A stretch of DNA of 35,009 nt from Marinilabiliaceae bacterium. GTDB lineage: Bacteria > Bacteroidota > Bacteroidia > Bacteroidales > Marinilabiliaceae. This document shows, in pieces, positions 1 through 8,809 of the stretch (its first letter is position 1; each line of letters opens with the position of its first letter). The notes below the pieces were generated by a model. That model ran no database searches and had not been told where the DNA came from. It worked only from the letters and a program-made list of their open reading frames with translations. The position numbers were made by a program, and so were the translations under genes. The stretch spans positions 1 to 35,009 of the forward strand of contig JAOZOF010000001.1 of NCBI GenBank assembly GCA_029933425.1. The letters are read 5' to 3'.

Positions 1-1960
1 CGGCAATGTGAAAAGCGTATCCTTTGCGAATGGTTTTCACTGCTTTGTTCCTGCCTGTTTGCGGCCATCCGTTGGAGTCCATATCTGCCACCGGCTTGTC
101 ATCTGCGGCATACTCTCCTTTTTTCATGATACGTAATTTCGGGACATCTGCATCACTATGTTCGCTTGCCGGCAGTGTTGCCACATTTTCGAGAATAGTA
201 GCAGAAAGCAGTACCTTCATCTTTGCACCGTGCGACCAGTCGGCAGCCCAGTGTTCAAGAAAATCGAGCTGACGGTCCCCCAGCAGTTTTGCTTCGGGAA
301 CATCGCCCTGCGTAACAGCATCCCACTTCAGGTTTTGGGCAAAACCATTTTGCACCTTTGCATCAGGCAACAACGGTTTAGGAGCCGACTTGAACTTACG
401 GTCTTCAACAATTGCAAAACTTATTCCTCCATAGTTGAGGGCAGTGTAGTAAACTTCTATCCCCTGCTCCCCAGGAGTAGGATCGTATGGATCGGGAAGG
501 TTGGCAGTCTGTGTTCGCTGGATCATATTTACCCACCGTGCAGGCATCTTGTAACCTCCTGCATCCTGCGAGCCATACCCCTGCCCCAGAGTCTCAACAG
601 GAGCATGTTTACCCCCGCATCCCCATATATTTCCGTGATACACATCATGATCGTCGGGAATACTGATGGAAGGACGATCACGGAAAAGATCACCGTATTC
701 CCAACCGTACAGATACCATTTACGTAAATAATCGAGCATGGCTTTTTCAACAGGAGCCCTCTGAACGCCATATCCTGCCACCCTTTCGTAGATCTGATCA
801 CCTGAGAAGAACAACATATCCGGATCGATCTTCTTTATCGACTCATAAACATCTTTATTTGGAAATCCCAGATCGTTGTTGCCTGTGAAGGCAGCAAGCA
901 CAAAATCTTCCTTGTTTACAGGATTTTTTCGGATCGTACCGGTAAGGCATGACTTCTTCATTTCATCATTCCCAACACTATACTTATACGCCAGTCTGTA
1001 AGGAACATCTTTAGTATCATCCCAGTTCTCTATTCTGAAAAGTGCAGTTCTCGAATCCTCATCAATGGCCGCTTTCCGGATAGTTATCCATTTGCCGTGT
1101 TCATCCTTTTTTATCTGGAACTCCACATCCCTTCCGTCACTTTCACCAACCGGAGGCATCTGTACATTCATCTTAAGAATATTTCGGCTCAGTGTGTACT
1201 GAGCAAACAAAACAGGCCCGAATTCACGTTCAGGATGATGTTCAAGTTTTGTTCCTTTCATTAGCCAGTCGTCAAACCAAGAACTCGGCAGTTCATTGTT
1301 ACTGCGTTTTATCTCGAAATTACTGACAAGAGCCACACTTCCGTATAAATGTTGTGCAGGAACATCTTCCTCCTCAACCGATGCCAGTACCTTTTTCGTT
1401 TTCGGATCCAAGGCACTTAACCTTAAAAGGTATTTGCCGTCACTATTTTCCAACTCATACTTTAACTCAACACCATTTTTCACATACGGGATAAGTGCTT
1501 TCGCATTGCCGTTCTCCTTCACGGGAATTGAGCCAATGAAAAGATCTCCTTTGGCAGTTATTCCTGCATTCAGCCCTCTACCGTATATAGCATCATCGCG
1601 GTAATCGTTAAAACGGCCCCTTGCTCCTATCCTCATACCCATCCAGCATTTATCGTTATCTGCAAGTTCTTCATTCAGCAATCCGGTTTTAACCGTAAAT
1701 ACAAATGTACCCGGCTCATCCTTCAGCCTCCAGGTTAAGTTGTTTACGTTACGATTAGCCTGTGATGTTATACATTCCAGTCTGCCGTCATTAAGTTCCC
1801 AGTCCTGTAATCTGTTAGCCCAGTATTGGGGGCCGATCCAGGTTCGTGATATTCCGTCAGGAAAATGCTCTGTGAACGACTGATCTTTATTTGATTGTGA
1901 ACAAGAACTAAAATAAGCTAATGCTAAAAGCAGGGTTATGACCTGAAAAGAAATTTTCAT
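1..1960 (-). CDS. PhoD-like phosphatase lipoprotein (3' end outside window)
   Basis: A frame open from ATG at 1960 to the window edge gives about 653 residues and is cut off at its C-terminus. The N-terminus MKISFQ followed by a hydrophobic stretch and YFSSC is a lipoprotein signal, so the protein should be membrane-anchored outside the cytoplasm. Residues of about 30-230 look like a concanavalin/LamG-type beta-sandwich with many Trp and Gly. A short fibronectin-like segment follows. From about 360 on there is a PhoD-type metallophosphatase core: FFSGDQIYE near residue 387 and DDHDVYHGN near 435 match the metal-ligand motifs of the family. PhoD enzymes hydrolyse phosphomono- or diesters; the substrate here is unknown. 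It is separated from the FISUMP operon by a terminator, so it is probably a separate transcript. No clear -7 element was found upstream. The family call is secure; the function is inferred. Confidence 0.85.
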   Translation of the reverse strand, partial: MKISFQVITLLLALAYFSSCSQSNKDQSFTEHFPDGISRTWIGPQYWANRLQDWELNDGRLECITSQANRNVNNLTWRLKDEPGTFVFTVKTGLLNEELADNDKCWMGMRIGARGRFNDYRDDAIYGRGLNAGITAKGDLFIGSIPVKENGNAKALIPYVKNGVELKYELENSDGKYLLRLSALDPKTKKVLASVEEEDVPAQHLYGSVALVSNFEIKRSNNELPSSWFDDWLMKGTKLEHHPEREFGPVLFAQYTLSRNILKMNVQMPPVGESDGRDVEFQIKKDEHGKWITIRKAAIDEDSRTALFRIENWDDTKDVPYRLAYKYSVGNDEMKKSCLTGTIRKNPVNKEDFVLAAFTGNNDLGFPNKDVYESIKKIDPDMLFFSGDQIYERVAGYGVQRAPVEKAMLDYLRKWYLYGWEYGDLFRDRPSISIPDDHDVYHGNIWGCGGKHAPVETLGQGYGSQDAGGYKMPARWVNMIQRTQTANLPDPYDPTPGEQGIEVYYTALNYGGISFAIVEDRKFKSAPKPLLPDAKVQNGFAQNLKWDAVTQGDVPEAKLLGDRQLDFLEHWAADWSHGAKMKVLLSATILENVATLPASEHSDADVPKLRIMKKGEYAADDKPVADMDSNGWPQTGRNKAVKTIRKGYAFHIA

Positions 1961-2061
1961 TTTTCTAAAGATTTTGTAATTATTACTTTTAAAAATAATT
2001 AAAAGATTGAATATTAGGTTTAAAATCACAACCCTTTTTTATTATCAATTTTCATAATTCA

Positions 2062-2116
2062 GAAAAAAAAGTGACGGGGTGACTCCTGACATCTACCGGT
2101 CAGTCACCCCGTCACT
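2062..2116 (-). terminator. Strong intrinsic terminator of the FISUMP operon
   Basis: Two perfectly complementary 15-nt arms lie at 2070-2084 and 2102-2116 with a 17-nt loop. On the minus strand the hairpin is followed by a run of eight T. It lies 26 bp after the stop codon at 2143. This is a classic rho-independent terminator for the leftward operon. Confidence 0.9.
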
Positions 2117-2142
2117 ATTTTCTTAAGAATATAACCATAAAA

Positions 2143-3969
2143 TTAGTCTTTAACACAACGTACAGATACTCCCATAGATTTTTTGGCTCCTCCTCTGCCA
2201 AGATCAGTATTGTTAGTAGAAACTTCAAACACCCAAGCTTCTAAATGGTCATATTCATACTCTGTACTACTCCACCAACCGGCAGTTGTTCCCAGACCAT
2301 AAAATTCCCCGTCATCCTTACGATGTCCACCGGGCAACGCACTGAACCCGCTTTCATTTGTTGCACCCTCGTTGGGAGCATCCCAAAATGGAGAATTTGC
2401 TTTCATTTTACCACCGGCAATATTCGCACCTCCAAGATAATCTCTTAATGTTATCCACTCTTCATAAGTTGGCAGATGCCAACCATCAGGACAGATCCCC
2501 TGTCCTTCTTTATTATCTTTTTCCCAATTATGAGCAATTGCTGCCGCATAAGTGTATAGTAATCCGTAATAATACTTATTGGTTTTATCTGTATAGTTGT
2601 AACAATAAGCGTCAGCAGTATTATTGCTCTGGAGATAACTCCAAGCTGTATAATCCGGAACATTTAGTATTTCTTCTCCATTAGGATAGTGAGTAACTCT
2701 TAAGTTTTCAGCCATCCAAACCTGATCTCCTATTTTAACAGCTTTATAAGTATTTCCGTCGATATCTTTAAATGTATACAACCCTAAACCAAGAAGTAAG
2801 TTGTCAACATATTCCTTGGTTACGGCATCTTGCGCATCAACAGGCGTGGCTACGTTCGTGATCCTGTTTGAAGCAGCATCTATATTTTCTTCAGGCTGCA
2901 GTTTTATGTCCCCGGCATCAGTCCTGATAGTTCCATTGGTGCCGTCGTGTGTCATCTCAAGGTATTTGCCCCAGCTTTGATCTGCTTTACCAAAAACACG
3001 CAGCTTTGCATCGAATTCTCTCGTATTCGACCAATTAGAATAAAAACCAAAATACTCATCCGAAAGGCCGTCGCCGGAAATGAAATGAGATGTATTGTTC
3101 TTAAACTGAATTCCGGGACGGTCAGGGTTGTTGGTAGTCTTAGACTGGATAATAAGAGCCGGCACAGAATCTGTACTGATATGCAAAGGTGACTCAGGCA
3201 ATTCAGTTCCTATTCCCACATTCCCGTTTGATACAATATCCATAATATGTGTATCACTGCTGTCGCGAAAACTGTATGCAATCTTATCATTAATGGCATG
3301 TGAATTTTTGAACAATAACCCGTCACTTGCCTGGATTACATCAGTATGTCCCAGAGTAGGGTGAGAAATCACCAAAGGATGATTCCATCCTCCGGTGCTT
3401 ATATCCAGCCTGCCTAAAGGTGTATTGGTCCCGATACCGACATTACCTTTTGTGTAAACTGCATCATCGGCATTTGTACCGTCCTTGAATTTAGTATTCG
3501 AGGCATTTTTGGCATACAGGGCATAAGGCACGCTCAACAACTGGCTTACGCCTGTTATGGTGTAATTGGTACCGCCTTCGGGGTCAGTTTCCACTTTTAT
3601 GAAATACGGGCCTTCATCCCAACTGATATCAGAAAATTCACCGTATACTGATACTGCATCATCATCAGGAGCAGAACTTTTCAACTCTGCACCTGCATAA
3701 TAGGGTTGTCCTGAACCGATCACAATTGAAACCAGGCCGTTCTCATTTGTTGTTGTCTGATGTTCTTCGATAAAAACAGAGTTACCGTCAATTTCTCCCT
3801 GTAAAATTGAAATTCGGATCCTCACTTGTTTATCTCTTACGAGATTGCCTGTTGCATCTCTTATCACAGCCTGATAGCTCATCATATCAGGCGACTGGGC
3901 TTTCAGATTTATAAAAGCAAAACTGAAAGCAAAAAGCAATAATACTCTTGCTATTACTGACCGTTTCAT
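2143..3969 (-). CDS. FISUMP-domain surface protein (last gene of operon)
   Basis: This 608-residue protein begins with a signal peptide ending near NLKAQ. Next is a Bacteroidota export-associated N-terminal domain (MMSYQAVIRD, then NENGLVSIVIGSG). A fibre-like middle carries the tail-fibre hallmark GNVGIGT at about 175 and again near 250. The C-terminal 200 residues, from about 398, are a 'Fibrobacter succinogenes major paralogous' (FISUMP) domain: IGDQVWMAENL, LLYTYAAA, CPDGWHLPTYEEW, SALPGGHR, WWSSTEY and a final VRCVKD. FISUMP proteins are exported surface proteins of unknown molecular role, so adhesion or matrix function is only inferred. There is no T9SS sorting domain of its own. It starts 12 bp after the small sorting-domain gene and ends at a strong terminator. 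It is a paralogue of the gene at 6899-8755. Confidence 0.88.
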   Translation of the reverse strand: MKRSVIARVLLLFAFSFAFINLKAQSPDMMSYQAVIRDATGNLVRDKQVRIRISILQGEIDGNSVFIEEHQTTTNENGLVSIVIGSGQPYYAGAELKSSAPDDDAVSVYGEFSDISWDEGPYFIKVETDPEGGTNYTITGVSQLLSVPYALYAKNASNTKFKDGTNADDAVYTKGNVGIGTNTPLGRLDISTGGWNHPLVISHPTLGHTDVIQASDGLLFKNSHAINDKIAYSFRDSSDTHIMDIVSNGNVGIGTELPESPLHISTDSVPALIIQSKTTNNPDRPGIQFKNNTSHFISGDGLSDEYFGFYSNWSNTREFDAKLRVFGKADQSWGKYLEMTHDGTNGTIRTDAGDIKLQPEENIDAASNRITNVATPVDAQDAVTKEYVDNLLLGLGLYTFKDIDGNTYKAVKIGDQVWMAENLRVTHYPNGEEILNVPDYTAWSYLQSNNTADAYCYNYTDKTNKYYYGLLYTYAAAIAHNWEKDNKEGQGICPDGWHLPTYEEWITLRDYLGGANIAGGKMKANSPFWDAPNEGATNESGFSALPGGHRKDDGEFYGLGTTAGWWSSTEYEYDHLEAWVFEVSTNNTDLGRGGAKKSMGVSVRCVKD

Positions 3970-3981
3970 TTTTTGTTCCTC

Positions 3982-4464
3982 CTATCTTTTAATGATCTTG
4001 AATGTTTTAATCTCTTTGTTTTTGTCGATGATCTTTAAAAAGTACACAGCAGGTTTCAGATCCTGCATGATAATTTGCGTTTGCGGATCTGTTACTTTTT
4101 TCATCTTTAAAAGCTTTCCGTTCATATCGAAAAGACGGTAATAAAGATTATCGCTTTCGTATCCGGAGATCTTTAAAGTAAGGTGGTCCTTTACCGGATT
4201 TGGATATGCCGACAATTTCAGGTCGATGCCTGATGCGTCCGGTATCGCAGTTACAACAAATATCTCATAAGGCTGCTGCACACCCTGGTTTACAGAACCA
4301 TTATCTCCGACAATGGTGGTATAAACCACCTGCCCCACTGAATAACTAACCGATCCGGCAGTTGAAGAAACTGTTTTGCCGGATGCAACTACTGCTTCCT
4401 GTGTATAACCTGCTATCAGCATAACAAAAAGCATTACTGCTGAAATTAAAATTCTGCTTCTCAT
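3982..4464 (-). CDS. Small protein consisting mainly of a T9SS type A sorting domain
   Basis: This 160-residue protein has a signal peptide (residues 1 to about 21, ending near AGYTQ). A short beta-rich segment follows with SVSYSVGQVVYTT and GVQQPYEI. From about residue 83 there is a complete T9SS type A sorting domain: AYPNPVKDHLTLKISG, LFDMNGKLLK, LKPAVYFLKI and a basic KIIKR end. Such domains direct export through the type IX system and are normally cleaved by PorU and replaced by a surface anchor. Little cargo precedes it, which is odd. It lies 3 bp after the stop of the repeat-fibre gene and 12 bp before the FISUMP gene. It is nearly identical to the product of 6391-6876, and 182 bp of DNA are perfectly shared. 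Confidence 0.85.
   Translation of the reverse strand: MRSRILISAVMLFVMLIAGYTQEAVVASGKTVSSTAGSVSYSVGQVVYTTIVGDNGSVNQGVQQPYEIFVVTAIPDASGIDLKLSAYPNPVKDHLTLKISGYESDNLYYRLFDMNGKLLKMKKVTDPQTQIIMQDLKPAVYFLKIIDKNKEIKTFKIIKR
4085..4266 (-). repeat. 182-bp perfect direct repeat, copy 1
   Basis: This stretch in the sorting-domain gene is identical base for base to 6494-6675, with an offset of 2409 bp. Flanking sequence is also highly similar but carries scattered substitutions. It covers the core of the sorting domain. Confidence 0.93.
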
Positions 4465-4467
4465 TTT

Positions 4468-6378
4468 TTATTTTTTATAAACAACAAAAGAAAACGACAA
4501 AGCTTCATCAGCCCCTGAAAACCGCCCACCATCCTTATTGTAAACATCTATTGTAATATACGAATCATAAGTTAACGCACTTATAAAGCCTATCTTTCCA
4601 TTTAAAGTAGCTACTACAGTGTAATTATCAGTCGCAGCATGATCAAAATCTATAATGTAGTGCCCCAAACCAGACTCTTTCATACTAAACCCGTCCGATG
4701 AAGCTTCATTAACAATTTCAGCATCCGCCCCGTTACCTTTATCATAGATTCTACCATATATGTAGGCTTTCATGTCAGCATCTCCCGAATCTTTACTTTT
4801 AAGTTTGTTCGTGACTTTTACATCTCCGTTGAAATAACCGGCATAACTGCCTGCTTTTTGTGCATCGCCGTAAACAGCGTAATGAGTACCGCCTGCTGTT
4901 TTCCTTATAATATTATAAGTTCCGTATTTGCTTCCCGATCCTGTACCCGACAGATCAGAATAAGAGCCGTATTGCGCTCCGGTACCGCTTCCCCATACAT
5001 CATTAAATACTCCGCAATGTCTGGCATTACCTGAGTTGTTAATATTATTGTAAATTCCATATTGTTGTCCCGTACCATCACCTTTCAAATAGTTTTTTTG
5101 TCCGTAATGATCACCCGAGCCATTGCCTGTCAACTCAGAATAATTTCCCATTTGCACACCATTCCCTGAATTACTTATTTGGGTATATGATCCGTACTGT
5201 GAACCTTCCCCGGTTCCCATTAATGTATTATATGTTCCATAGTGAGAACCTGTACCTGAACCATACAAAGAAGAGTAATTTCCAAAATGAGTGTTGTTCC
5301 CGTTATTTGCAATAACATTTGATATACCGTATTGAGCTCCGGTACCGTCACCTCTCAGAAAATTATACACACCATAATGGATCCCTGAACCGGAACCATA
5401 CAATTCTGAATAATTTGCATAGTGATTTCCATTACCGGAATTGTCGATGTATGACTTAACCCCGGTCTGAGTACCTGATCCATCTCCTGAAAGGCTATTC
5501 AACAAGCCGTAATGAAATGCCGCACCTGATCCATCAACAGTTGTTTTTATCCCCAGGGTCAGGTCATCACTTTTAATCGAATTATAAATATTTAACCGGC
5601 TTGTGCTTTCCCCCGATTGTTTTCCGATCGAAACATTTCCATATTCATTGATCACAACATCAGTATTCGTCGGGCCGCCAACACCAAATTGTATAATATC
5701 ACTTGAGGCGATATGCAGTCTGTCGCTGAACCTGCTGAACCATGCTTTTCTGGCTCCATTCCAACCATACAAATTAATTACTGCATTTGAAGCGGAATTA
5801 AATATTTCCAGATCAGCTGACGGATTATTTGTACCAATGCCTACTTTCCCTTTTGTATAAACAGCATCATTAACATTGTCCCCGGCGGTAAATTTCACAT
5901 TACCCGAGCTATCGGCATATTTTGCATAAGGAACACTTAAAAGCTGACTCGTACCTGTGATACTGTAATTAGTACCTCCGGTCGGGTCGGTTTCAACTTT
6001 AATATAATAAGGCCCGTCTGACCAGTCGATAGAAGAGAAGTCTCCGCCACTTACAACAGTTACTTTTACTGCCTCCGAGCTTTTTAATGATTCAATACTT
6101 GTGGGGCTGTCATCCGAGCCGGAACCGATCGCCAGTGAAACCAGCCCGTTGTCATTGGTAGTTACTGTGTACTCCTCCACATAAACATCCGAACCGTCAG
6201 GAGCACCCTGAACAATACTTATTAGCATTCCTACCTGAGAATTCCGTACAAGATCACCTCCGGCATCCCTTATCACTGCCTGATAGCTCATCAGATCAGG
6301 CGCCTGAGCAAAAAGAGTTAAGAGTCCAAAAACAAAAGTAAAAAGCAGTGTTATTATTAACTTCAATATTTCTTTCAT
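4468..6378 (-). CDS. Secreted fibre-like protein with 15-residue tandem repeats
   Basis: This 636-residue protein has a signal peptide ending near TLFAQ, then the same export-associated N-terminal domain as its neighbours (LMSYQAVIRD, NDNGLVSLAIGSG). A GKVGIGT motif near 178 and GNVSIG near 247 are typical of phage-tail-fibre-like surface proteins. Residues of about 282-506 are a strict 15-residue repeat, of type xGxGxGxxYGxYNxL, described separately. The last 130 residues form an unrecognised beta-rich domain ending SFVVYKK. It replaces the FISUMP domain of the two paralogues. No T9SS sorting domain is present. It sits between the two stand-alone sorting-domain genes with gaps of 12 and 3 bp. 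The role is inferred to be a surface fibre or adhesin; the binding target is unknown. Confidence 0.82.
   Translation of the reverse strand: MKEILKLIITLLFTFVFGLLTLFAQAPDLMSYQAVIRDAGGDLVRNSQVGMLISIVQGAPDGSDVYVEEYTVTTNDNGLVSLAIGSGSDDSPTSIESLKSSEAVKVTVVSGGDFSSIDWSDGPYYIKVETDPTGGTNYSITGTSQLLSVPYAKYADSSGNVKFTAGDNVNDAVYTKGKVGIGTNNPSADLEIFNSASNAVINLYGWNGARKAWFSRFSDRLHIASSDIIQFGVGGPTNTDVVINEYGNVSIGKQSGESTSRLNIYNSIKSDDLTLGIKTTVDGSGAAFHYGLLNSLSGDGSGTQTGVKSYIDNSGNGNHYANYSELYGSGSGIHYGVYNFLRGDGTGAQYGISNVIANNGNNTHFGNYSSLYGSGTGSHYGTYNTLMGTGEGSQYGSYTQISNSGNGVQMGNYSELTGNGSGDHYGQKNYLKGDGTGQQYGIYNNINNSGNARHCGVFNDVWGSGTGAQYGSYSDLSGTGSGSKYGTYNIIRKTAGGTHYAVYGDAQKAGSYAGYFNGDVKVTNKLKSKDSGDADMKAYIYGRIYDKGNGADAEIVNEASSDGFSMKESGLGHYIIDFDHAATDNYTVVATLNGKIGFISALTYDSYITIDVYNKDGGRFSGADEALSFSFVVYKK
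4861..5535 (-). repeat. Coding tandem repeat: 15 units of 15 residues with a 45-residue super-period
   Basis: Within the 4468-6378 product an aromatic or bulky residue (Y, F, sometimes T, M or C), nearly always followed by Gly, recurs exactly every 15 residues from position 290 to 500 with no insertion. Three unit types rotate: an Asn-rich one (N(S/N)GN), a GSG/GNG type, and a G(D/T)GxG type. The NSGN-like unit recurs at about 312, 357, 402 and 447, giving a 45-residue, 135-bp super-repeat. The DNA copies are diverged, so this is an old, conserved structural repeat. Confidence 0.9.
6107..6297 (-). repeat. 191-bp perfect direct repeat, copy 1
   Basis: This stretch encodes part of the N-terminal domain of the 15-residue-repeat protein. 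It is identical to 8475-8665 in the upstream FISUMP gene, with an offset of 2368 bp. Confidence 0.93.
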
Positions 6379-6390
6379 GATTTATTTCCC

Positions 6391-6876
6391 CTATCTTTTT
6401 ATGATCTTAAATACTTTGATCTCTCTGTTCTTATCGACTATTTTTAAGAAATACACAGCAGGCTTCAGGTCCTGCATGATGATCTGCATTTGTGGATCTG
6501 TTACTTTTTTCATCTTTAAAAGCTTTCCGTTCATATCGAAAAGACGGTAATAAAGATTATCGCTTTCGTATCCGGAGATCTTTAAAGTAAGGTGGTCCTT
6601 TACCGGATTTGGATATGCCGACAATTTCAGGTCGATGCCTGATGCGTCCGGTATCGCAGTTACAACAAATATCTCGTAAGGCTGCTGCACGCCCTGGTTT
6701 ACAGAACCATTATCTCCGGCAATGGTGGTATAAACCACTTGTCCCACCGAGTAACTCACCGATCCGGCAGTTGAAGAAACTGTTTTGCCGGATGTAGCTA
6801 CCGCTTCCTGTGCATTAACGCCTGTCAATGCTCCCCAAAGCAATACTAATAAAATTATTATTTGATTTTTCATCAT
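6391..6876 (-). CDS. Small protein consisting mainly of a T9SS type A sorting domain (paralogue)
   Basis: This 161-residue protein is the near twin of 3982-4464. Its signal peptide differs (MMKNQIIILLVLLWGALTG), but from EAVATSGKTV onward the two proteins differ at only a handful of residues. The order is the same: SVSYSVGQVVYTT, GVQQPYEI, then the sorting domain (AYPNPVKDHLTLKISG, LKPAVYFLKI, KIIKR). It should enter the periplasm by Sec and then engage the T9SS. ATG codons lie at 6876 and 6873; either could start it. It follows the FISUMP gene by 22 bp and precedes the repeat-fibre gene by 12 bp, so it is co-transcribed. The different leader next to a near-identical body points to recombination or gene conversion within the operon. 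Confidence 0.85.
   Translation of the reverse strand: MMKNQIIILLVLLWGALTGVNAQEAVATSGKTVSSTAGSVSYSVGQVVYTTIAGDNGSVNQGVQQPYEIFVVTAIPDASGIDLKLSAYPNPVKDHLTLKISGYESDNLYYRLFDMNGKLLKMKKVTDPQMQIIMQDLKPAVYFLKIVDKNREIKVFKIIKR
6494..6675 (-). repeat. 182-bp perfect direct repeat, copy 2
   Basis: Identical to 4085-4266, inside the sorting-domain region of the 6391-6876 gene. Confidence 0.93.
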
Positions 6877-6898
6877 TATTATTTTTTTAAACTATTGG

Positions 6899-8755
6899 TC
6901 AATCCTTTATGCATCGGACAGAATGCCCATACGACTTATAATTTCTTTTTAAAAAAAAGTTATCATTATTGTAATTCAATGAACAGAAGTAAGCATTGTT
7001 ACTATCATAATTAGTTGCACTCCACACAAAGTAAAATTCGCCCAATAATGAGAAAACACCATCATACTTACGGCTACCATCCGGCAGAGCTGTATAGCCT
7101 GAACTGTTATCAGCACCTTCATTAGGACTTATCCAGTGTATTGTGCCCATTTCTTTCATTTTACCACTGGCTCCGTCTGAACCTCCAAGATAATTTACCA
7201 GACTTGACCAATCATCATTAGTAGGAAGATGCCAACCATCAGGACAAATACCTTGCCCATCCTTATTATCTCGAACCCAGTTATCTCCAATTGCAGCAGC
7301 ATAAGTATATAAAGCACCATAATCAATGTTATTATAGTTATTATAAAAGCAATATGCATCTTCATAATCGTTATCCCCCAATGAATTCCAGTCATCATTG
7401 TAAATAACATTAGGAACAGGATCGCCATTGGGATAATGCGTAACCTCAAGGTCTTTTGCCATCCAAATTTGATTTCCGATTCGAATAGTAGGATATTTAT
7501 TCCCATCAATATCTTCTACAATACCATTTAACCCCACATTTAAAAGGTCTTCATATATTAACTCTTTTATTTCATCCACATATTCTTTCGTAGCCGCATC
7601 CTTTGCGCTAACCGGAGCTGCCAGGTTCGTTATTTTATTGTCATTTGCATTTATATCGCCTTGAGGCATCAAGTTAATATCACCAACATCAGTACTTATT
7701 CTTCCATTAGTTCCGTCATGAGTGAGTTCAATATATGTCCCCCAGCTGCCGGCCGTTTTTCCATATACCCTCAGTTTGGCATCATAAGTTCTTTTGTTTG
7801 CCCAGATGGAATAGAAGCCGAACAGTTCGTCAGACAGGTCATCACCTGAAATAAAATGTGAGGTATTGTTCGTAAACTGTATTCCCGGTCTTGCAGGATC
7901 ATTTGTAATTGATGAGCTTATAATAAGAGCAGGTATTGATCTTGTATTAATATGCAAAGGCGCCTGAGGTTTCGAAGTGCCTATTCCCACATTTCCATTT
8001 GATAAAATATCCATAATGTGGATATCGCTGCTGTTTCTGAAACCATAAGCAACAGTATCTCCTGTTGCATGTATATTACGAAATAACAGCCCATCTCCTG
8101 CTTGTATAATATTTGTATGACCATAGGTGCTGTTAGAAACAACAAAAGGATTTGACCATCCTGATGTTGCTACATCAAGCCTGCCGAGCGGAGATGTTGT
8201 ACCTACCCCGACATCCCCTTTTGTATAAACAGCATCATCCGAATTGTCCCCGTCTGTAAATTTCACATTAGACGCTTTATCGGCATATTTTGCATAAGGA
8301 ACGCTTAACAGCTGACTTGTACCGGTGATAGTGTAGTTAGTACCTCCGGTTGGGTCGGTTTCAACTTTTATAAAGTATGGCCCGTCTGACCAGTCGATAG
8401 ATGAGAAGTCTCCGCCACTTACAAAAGTTACCTCTACTGCCTCCGAGCTTTTTAATGTTTCGACACTTGTAGGACTGTCATCCGAGCCGGAACCGATCGC
8501 CAGTGAAACCAGCCCGTTGTCATTGGTAGTTACTGTGTACTCCTCCACATAAACATCCGAACCGTCAGGAGCACCCTGAACAATACTTATTAGCATTCCT
8601 ACCTGAGAATTCCGTACAAGATCACCTCCGGCATCCCTTATCACTGCCTGATAGCTCATCAGATCGGGAGCCTGGGCAAATAATGAAGTTAAAAACAGAA
8701 AATTAATAAATGTAACAGCTATTGCAGCTTTGAGTCCTGGTAATTCATTTTTCAT
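6899..8755 (-). CDS. FISUMP-domain surface protein (first large gene of operon)
   Basis: I start the gene at ATG 8755 (618 residues) because the protein then begins MKNELPGLKAAIAV, a proper signal peptide ending near SLFAQ. An in-frame ATG at 8803 would place 16 polar residues before it. The N-terminal domain is nearly identical to that of the repeat-fibre protein, and 191 bp of DNA are perfectly shared. The middle has GDVGVGT and GNVGIGT fibre motifs and resembles the 2143-3969 product. From about 410 there is a FISUMP domain: IGNQIWMAKDL, ALYTYAAA, CPDGWHLPTNDDW, TALPDGSR, WSATNY and a final VRCIKD. There is no sorting domain of its own; the next gene, 22 bp away, encodes one. A surface role is inferred, with unknown ligand. 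Confidence 0.86.
   Translation of the reverse strand: MKNELPGLKAAIAVTFINFLFLTSLFAQAPDLMSYQAVIRDAGGDLVRNSQVGMLISIVQGAPDGSDVYVEEYTVTTNDNGLVSLAIGSGSDDSPTSVETLKSSEAVEVTFVSGGDFSSIDWSDGPYFIKVETDPTGGTNYTITGTSQLLSVPYAKYADKASNVKFTDGDNSDDAVYTKGDVGVGTTSPLGRLDVATSGWSNPFVVSNSTYGHTNIIQAGDGLLFRNIHATGDTVAYGFRNSSDIHIMDILSNGNVGIGTSKPQAPLHINTRSIPALIISSSITNDPARPGIQFTNNTSHFISGDDLSDELFGFYSIWANKRTYDAKLRVYGKTAGSWGTYIELTHDGTNGRISTDVGDINLMPQGDINANDNKITNLAAPVSAKDAATKEYVDEIKELIYEDLLNVGLNGIVEDIDGNKYPTIRIGNQIWMAKDLEVTHYPNGDPVPNVIYNDDWNSLGDNDYEDAYCFYNNYNNIDYGALYTYAAAIGDNWVRDNKDGQGICPDGWHLPTNDDWSSLVNYLGGSDGASGKMKEMGTIHWISPNEGADNSSGYTALPDGSRKYDGVFSLLGEFYFVWSATNYDSNNAYFCSLNYNNDNFFLKRNYKSYGHSVRCIKD
8475..8665 (-). repeat. 191-bp perfect direct repeat, copy 2
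   Basis: Identical to 6107-6297; encodes part of the N-terminal export-associated domain of the FISUMP protein. Confidence 0.93.
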
Positions 8756-8809
8756 ATTCAAGGATTTGTTGGTTAATATTATTTTCGAATAGTTACAGAT
8801 CATATTTTT

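Noticed and set aside
158-727. 189-residue plus-strand ORF opposite the phosphatase gene
   Set aside because: It lies wholly within the strongly supported minus-strand PhoD-like gene and its protein has no domain-like pattern; it is a shadow frame.
4861-5535. CRISPR or other DNA-level tandem array
   Set aside because: Periodicity is clear in protein (15 and 45 residues) but the DNA units are diverged and in frame within a gene; no identical repeats with unique spacers.
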